NCBI RefSeq assembly: GCF_018143015.1
Contig: NC_054746.1
Coordinates: 28,981,129 to 29,045,128 of the forward strand
Reading direction: 5' to 3'
Source of the DNA: Lytechinus variegatus
Taxonomy: Eukaryota > Echinodermata > Echinoidea > Temnopleuroida > Toxopneustidae
Length of the DNA: 64,000 nucleotides
In this document: positions 58,123 to 64,000 of the stretch, in pieces
How positions within the stretch are numbered: position 1 is the first letter of the stretch
How the letters are laid out: each line of letters begins with the position of its first letter
Translations under genes and position numbers: made by a program
The notes under the pieces: generated by a model
Database searches by the model: none
What the model was told of the DNA's origin: nothing
The model's input: the letters and a program-made list of their open reading frames with translations, nothing else

Positions 58123-60364
58123 TCACTGACAAAATGATAAATCTTGGGCACATTTTGCAATGAACCATTCTCTCATGATCTGATCATTCTCATGGAGGCT
58201 TCTATCTGATGTGATGTCATAAAACTTGGCTTGATCTTGTGTCTGAAAAGATAACATTTTTTTTCAAGAAAGTTAGTGGCACAAATATAGAAATAATAAT
58301 AGCAGTCAATGCAAACAGCTGGTGATTGTGTGGGGCTACAGTGTAAAACATTAACCCTATATAGCCCAAACTATTTTGAAACTGCATAGCCAGTGGCGGT
58401 CAATTTCCTTCAGCAAGAAATTCATTGATATTATGCTGCAATCAACCCAGGTGAGTTTAATAGGGACCTGGCAGGAATTTATTCCTCAAAAAAGGGAGCA
58501 TAACAATTTAAGTGTTAAGTGCTATATAATCACCATTATCTACACACACATAGAAAAAGAAAATAATACCTCTTTATCCATAACATGATGGATTTCTTTT
58601 GCAGAGCAATAATAAAGAGTGAACAAAATTTATTCACTTCTTATCATAACATTAAGAAAAGCTTCACAAATTGAAGTGTCAAATTACTCTTTCTGCAAGT
58701 AATATACAATCAGCATGAGACTATCATTTCAATTTCCCTTGCAAAGTTATATGTCATTAGGGCCCCGTTTTACAAAGAGTTACGATTGATCCAATCAATA
58801 AATCTATGGAAATCTACTAGGGTCATAATTGTTTCTACAGGAAATTTGCACAATGTCTTTTGTAACCAAAGAGAAACACAGTGAATTTTCAAGAAAACGA
58901 TGAATGCATGAATGTTACATCATAGCTAGAAAATATTTTGAACAAACATGCATAATAGATGTTGACGATGCTGGCCGTCCGTAATTGCAATTGATTGGAT
59001 CAATCGTAACTCTTGTAAGACGAAGCCCTGCAGAAATGCATACTACACTACCAATATAATCAGGGTTCAGAGTAAGGGGAAGGGCAACTCTCTCAACATT
59101 AATTCATTGTCTATACTGTTGCCAATTTGATAGGCTTCACCAACTTACCACAGCTACTGGGTAAACTCTCCTCATACTCTGCCTATTATTATGTTCAAGG
59201 AATGCATCTTGTAGCATCAATCTCTGAGGCGGTGACAGACATTTATAACAAATTCGACATTCCTACGTAGGAGAAAAAGAAAATGAATTCAATTCAATAT
59301 AATTTTGCAGAATTTGTAGTGTTCTGTCAGCAATTATCTGGTTCAGATATACATGTAGGTAGTAGTAGAGAATAGTGATAGCTTGAATATTGAAACTATA
59401 CATGTGTCAAGTAATGGAGTCATGGAGTGAAATGCCTGCTTAAATCAGATTGCAAATGAAATATCTAGGAATTAATTAAGAATTAGCATTGCAATTAATG
59501 ATAAAACAAAAGATATTACTAAAATATAATTCCCTTTGATAAGATTATGTAAGCATAGTCATCTTATTTTCACTCTAATAGCCAAATATTAAAATTTACC
59601 ATAGCAATTAATAATGAAATAGAACCACATAACTAAAATGTAATTAATTTAACATACTGTTACCTCTTTTTCACAAGTGTAGCATTTTTCAGAACTGCAT
59701 AGGTCTGGCTTTACAAGGATTTCCTTTGTACTAACTTGCATCCCTCTCTCTCTTGAATCACTAAAAAGCAAAGAAATTCAGAAATCATAATAAATTTTGT
59801 TACATTTTCCACCATCACTATGATCTCTTAAGAGCTACATATATGTCAACTCATACAATACAAAGGTATCATACATACTCATTAAACTAGATTGACAAAT
59901 ATATCTTGATTCCATACTCAACATTTTAAGAGCACTGAACGCAAAGATAAACATATACATGTGTATCTTTCTTATATAATGTATGTTTGGACACCTTTAG
60001 AATTAGAGTGTCCCAAGCAACTATATAGGAAAACAATCACTTCTGACTTTTCTTATAATCATTTCATCAGCAGCAGGAGCAACATAATTTTTATCATCAT
60101 CATCATCTACTAAATTGTTGTCTTTGTTATAGTTAAAATGAATGCACATGTAAGCATCCTTAGCATCACTATGAGCATCATCAGTTTTCTTATGAGCATG
60201 AATCAGCACGATCATCATCACCACCACCACCACCATCATCATAGTCGTCATCATCAGCATCATCATAATCACCACCATCACCACCACCATCATAGTCGTC
60301 GTCATCATCATTATCATCATCATCATCACTATCATCATCACCACCATCAACATCATCATAGTCG

Positions 60365-60395
<31 letters not shown>

Positions 60396-63300
60396 CATTG
60401 TCATCCGTTATTCTCATCCTCATTATCATCATCAAAACCACCACCATCATCAACATCTGGAGTATCTTCATATCAGTCATTTTTAACCACAAAGCTGACA
60501 GCTAATTTAAAATCAGCACCACAAAATAATCAATCTCTTTTGTCATATTTGCAGCTGAATTGTTCCCTACCTGTTTTTCAAGCTTGAAGGCACATTCCTT
60601 GCTACACCATTGACACTGAGAACATTATACACCACTCTCTCGTAGAGATGTGTATTCTCAGTGAAATGAGCTGATGATAGGTTAGGAGACATATTCACCT
60701 GAAATGAAGGAAAAATAAGAATGGTGAGCCTGCAATAAGCAATAACCGCACTTCAAGATAATACAAGATAGTTCAGACTTTTGAAAGACTCAGCCCATAT
60801 CAACTGCAATGATAAATACATGTATAAGTGAATTATGCTGTGTTATCATAGGGTGCTTAGAGATTCTGACCAATTAGGTGTTATAACTATATTTCGATAA
60901 ACTGCACAATTGCAAAGCAAATATTTTTTTTAGACTTGTAAAATCAGTGACACAGGTTAACTTCTTTATTTAACATAACTGCATAAACATCATTCAAATA
61001 ACTATACAACCTCCGAAAATGGAGTTTCTTTGACAGATATATCCACTAGCTTGCAAATCACATCTTATGGTTACTTATGCAGATGGGCAATCTAACTGGA
61101 TAAAATGTAATATTTTAACAATGATATATTTACAATACAGTTGAACAATTCAAGCAAAAGCACTTTATATACCTCAACTAAATAAAAGTATACTTGTTTG
61201 GTCAAAGCATGCCTTTTCACACTTTGCAATAAAAACAAAATCTTTTGATCAAGTCTTGGTAAAGCCTACCTCCATTAGAAATACATTCAGTTCTTCATCA
61301 AGTACGAAGTCAAATCTCATCAATTCAAAGAAGACACTGTGAAAATGAAAGATATGATAAACCCCATTAGTCATGATTCCCGCAAACATACCTTGAATTT
61401 TCATTTCTGACCATTATTCAATCTAAAATTTAACCATCTTTTTCTACTTGTGATACTTTGATATCATGACCCATCTCTTGTTAAAAAAAGCTACTAATTA
61501 TAAGACATTAACCAGTTGAGGATAAACACCCCTTCTCAGAAAGAACCCCCCCCCCCCCTTCCTGGTGACTGGAAACCAGTGCTAAAAGGATTTTCATTTT
61601 GGTAATAAAAATCAACAAAAATCTAGGGCCACTCCATTGAAGATAAACTTAACTTACTGCTTGTTTTCATGCCTTTGTATAGCACTTAAAAGCTGTGGAT
61701 ACTTGCTGACAAACACTCCACGAATAGCTTCGTAAATCTGACTGTATATTTTATCTGGGTCTTCACCTATGACACAGAAATTGCAAAAACAAAACTTATA
61801 ATATTAGAAAAAGTCCTCAGATTTAGAAAGCCTAACTTATAACAGTTGAAAAACTTCAAACCATGCCTCATTAAAGAAAATACCACTCTGAAATAATAAA
61901 CTCATTTTGAACCTTGTTGGGTTGACAAATGTGAATTTATGCACTGCCTACAAATCTTAGTGTTTGATTAATGGTGTTAAGTTGTACATTTGATTACACT
62001 GTTCATTACATGAAATTAACCACAGATATCAACTATAGGCTATGTATAAATGCTAAGGCCTGTATTCTGAAGTCAAGTTTAATCTAAACTCTGGTCTAAA
62101 GTTGTGGTTTAACTATGGATAGCCAATTGTCACATAAATCTCAAACAGTACAGGTTCAATTTACTACTTCATTTGACTCTTAATTTGATTCTTAACTGTC
62201 TGTTTTTAAGCATTGGGAGAGAGCACAGTAAACATTAAAAAATAAAATGTGACAATATTTTAAAATTTTTGGCTTCACATAATTTTAGCACAGGGTTAGA
62301 CCATGGTCTAAGTTAAATCCGACTTCAGAGTACAGGCCAAAGAATTTTGATACAGGCCCCAGGTTCCTATTACCACAGGTTGTTGCTTCAGACAACTCAA
62401 AAAGAATTTGAGATGCATCTTTTTGCAGGAATCTTACTCAGCATGTTCTTACTTTTAATCCTTCCATATCAATAAATAAAAAAATGACGGAAGTGCCGCT
62501 GTGACAGAAAATGAGCAGGATTTCTGCTTTAATCAATAAACAACATGACACAGACTTTGGAAAGGTGCCTTTACTTAACCCCAGGATTAAACACTCAATA
62601 CCTTTCTAACTGCAGATTGTGGATGGTTTAAATCAGAAATAGGATAGAAACAATATTCCACATATTTAGGTCTGTACTATAAACATAGATCCAGTAGGCA
62701 AACAGAGCAATGTGACCGCCCCTATTCTTCTTCTTTTTATGTAAATTATTCCTTTCGGGAGCAATCCTATAATCACTCACTTGATAAAGAAAAACTTCCA
62801 ATAACCTAGAAATCTAATGAATTAGGAAAAATTGGCTTTCCTTTGCAGAACTGCAACAACCGTTTCTTGCAAATATCACAACTACAGAAGTTGTTTATAA
62901 CCAATAGAACAATCTTGCCTCTTGCCAGAGAGGCAATTAAGAGAGGTTGGTGTATATATCTTACCTTTTGATCTCCAGTATCCATTCATTGTTTCCATAA
63001 AGTTGTAATTATATTCTTGATAATACTTCTGAAGTGATGGCATCTAGCGAAGAAATATACAAAAATGAAGAGCAATTTTATAGCAAAACATTGAAAATGA
63101 AAATCTTTGGTATTACCTGTATTTATGATTATGAACATTAACCTTACTTACCATCACACACTTTATTTCAATTCATATTGATTATACCCTATTAACCCCA
63201 AAATCATTTGCTGCAACTCAAGTTTGAAGTATAATGTCTTTCTTGTTTCTAAACAAAAAACAAACAATTTCATTAGAAAGCTTCACTATTCTTCTTTTAA

Positions 63301-63926
63301 TGATACGATCTGTGTGCCTAACCTCAACACATTTAACAGACCTTGTTGAAGAGTGAGTTGCCATCCTAGTCCAGTGTGACGTATTTGATGAACCAGAAAC
63401 ATGGTACTAAACAATTTAGTGTCTCATCCTCTCACCAGCTTACGTAGAATGGAATACATCATTTGTAGAGCCGCTAGTATGGAATTTTGCTTCTCTTGGC
63501 TCCTCACCATAAATATGAATGTCACCTTTAACTTGTATTGATTTAAGACTATATTACATTTATCATTTTGTATTCATGTTTTTCTATTCATCTTCTTGTT
63601 TCAAATGATCAATAAAATGACTGACTGACAAATTAACTATCTTAAGTATGTTCCACTTATTTCCTCTACATTAAAAGAGCTTTTTACCTTCCAAACTGGA
63701 GTGTAATCATCACCAACGACATACTTATTGACATCTCCAAAGTCAATGGGGTTGTATTCCTTAGCACAGAAACGTACAAGCATCTCGTCATGGAGTACAT
63801 AGACTCGTAACGGGTCAACAGAGGTCAGAGTGACGTAGAAGCCAAGGTCAAATTTCTTTCCATCAATCAGGTAAGGTTTGGAGATATATTGCTGGATAAA
63901 TGTGTTTGCAGCATAGAGGTCTAGGT
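58123..63926 (-). CDS. TTLL15: Tubulin-tyrosine-ligase-like protein (TTLL15-like), C-terminal 317 aa; 5' end outside window
   Basis: TTLL enzymes are ATP-grasp ligases that add amino acids, usually glutamate, to tubulin tails. Exons on the - strand: 63926-63688, 63043-62965, 61766-61658, 61336-61270, 60698-60571, 59760-59664, 59262-59149, 58242-58123; all phases agree and the stop is at 58125-58123. The first exon could start at 63920 instead, since two AGs are adjacent. Key blocks are PYLIDGKKFDLGFYVTLTS, KYVVGDDYTPVW, MPSLQKYYQEYNYNFMETMN, RFDFVLDEELNVFLME and VNMSPNLSS, the ATP-grasp metal-binding end. A Cys-rich tail follows (CSSEKCYTC, ECRICYKC), a feature I associate with the ttll-15 group. 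Function of that group is poorly known; subfamily assignment is from memory. The catalytic N-terminal half is not in the window. Confidence 0.88.
58759..59029. mobile_element. MITE of 271 bp with about 40-bp TIRs, last TTLL intron
   Basis: Left tip AGGGCCCCGTTTTACAAAG and mirrored right tip AGGGCTTCGTCTTACAAG, both followed by AGTTACGATTGATCCAATCA. No ORF. No TSD determined. Confidence 0.8.
60206..60455. repeat. ATC/ACC trinucleotide tract, TTLL intron
   Basis: About 250 bases of imperfect ATC and ACC units interrupted several times by ATAGTCGTC. Frames through it code for His-, Met- or Asp-rich strings on either strand, which are artefacts. It ends about 115 bp from the TTLL exon at 60571. 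Confidence 0.9.
62057..62338. mobile_element. MITE of 282 bp, TTLL intron
   Basis: Left tip GGCCTGTATTCTGAAGTCAA and mirrored right tip GGCCTGTACTCTGAAGTCGG; both continue into GTTTAATCTAAAC / ATTTAACTTAGAC and GGTCTAA. No ORF. Confidence 0.8.
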
Positions 63927-64000
63927 CTAGTTTAAAAAAAATAAAAGAAAACAGTTTTGGAGTTTGGCAAGACACACATGAATCAAATAATGCCAAGTAA

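Noticed and set aside
60021-60587. His-, Met- and Asp-rich frames
   Set aside because: They translate an ATC/ACC trinucleotide tract in a TTLL intron.
63300-63640. LINE 3' end ending AATAAAATGACTGACTGAC
   Set aside because: The tail is suggestive, but no reverse-transcriptase motif could be read upstream; left unassigned within a TTLL intron.
1-64000. CRISPR arrays, operons, riboswitches
   Set aside because: Regular repeats here are eukaryotic tandem or foldback elements; the genes are spliced, so bacterial features do not apply.

Overview
The window is animal nuclear DNA: AT-rich, with spliced genes whose introns follow the GT-AG rule, tRNA-derived SINEs, a non-LTR retrotransposon and many short terminal-inverted-repeat (TIR) elements. 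The style of the genes and repeats (about 40-kb gene with 32 small exons, SINE with ATT tail, TTAA-flanked MITEs, CGG-plus-tandem element) suggests a marine invertebrate deuterostome, most likely an echinoderm such as a sea urchin. That assignment is inference from pattern recognition, not from a search.

Three host genes are supported. (1) XDH, xanthine dehydrogenase, + strand, 8895-40506: 32 coding exons were joined by hand. All splice phases agree and the product is 1335 residues, complete from Met to stop, with every iron-sulphur cysteine and molybdenum-site residue present. (2) COX8, cytochrome c oxidase subunit 8, - strand, 52023-47596: two exons, 69 residues, 4.2-kb intron. (3) The last eight exons of a tubulin-tyrosine-ligase-like gene (TTLL15-like), - strand, about 63926-58123; its 5' part lies beyond the window. 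XDH and COX8 converge; COX8 and TTLL are in tandem on the - strand. The three do not form a pathway (purine oxidation, respiratory complex IV, tubulin modification), so their adjacency is not functional as far as the sequence shows.

Layout. 1-1540: no gene seen. 1541-5660: nearly full-length LINE with one 1190-codon frame (acidic N-terminal region, APE endonuclease, reverse transcriptase). 5674-8400: a cluster of nested TIR elements in front of XDH. 8.9-40.5 kb: XDH, with introns holding many repeats (8-bp-TSD element, three abutting elements in intron 4, a 2.1-kb TIR element, a CGG/tandem element, a foldback array next to a fresh 152-bp duplication, SINE and MITE copies). 41-47.5 kb: repeats and LINE relics. 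47.6-52 kb: COX8, whose intron holds a 490-bp palindrome and another 8-bp-TSD element. 52-58 kb: MITEs and a SINE. 58.1-64 kb: TTLL with MITEs and a trinucleotide tract in introns.

I did not find a new multi-gene system. The most notable observations are: an XDH that lacks the cysteines used in mammals for the dehydrogenase-to-oxidase switch; a group of TTAA-flanked MITE families with different tips but a shared subterminal block; a LINE whose ORF carries a long acidic/coiled N-terminus; and two large foldback structures.
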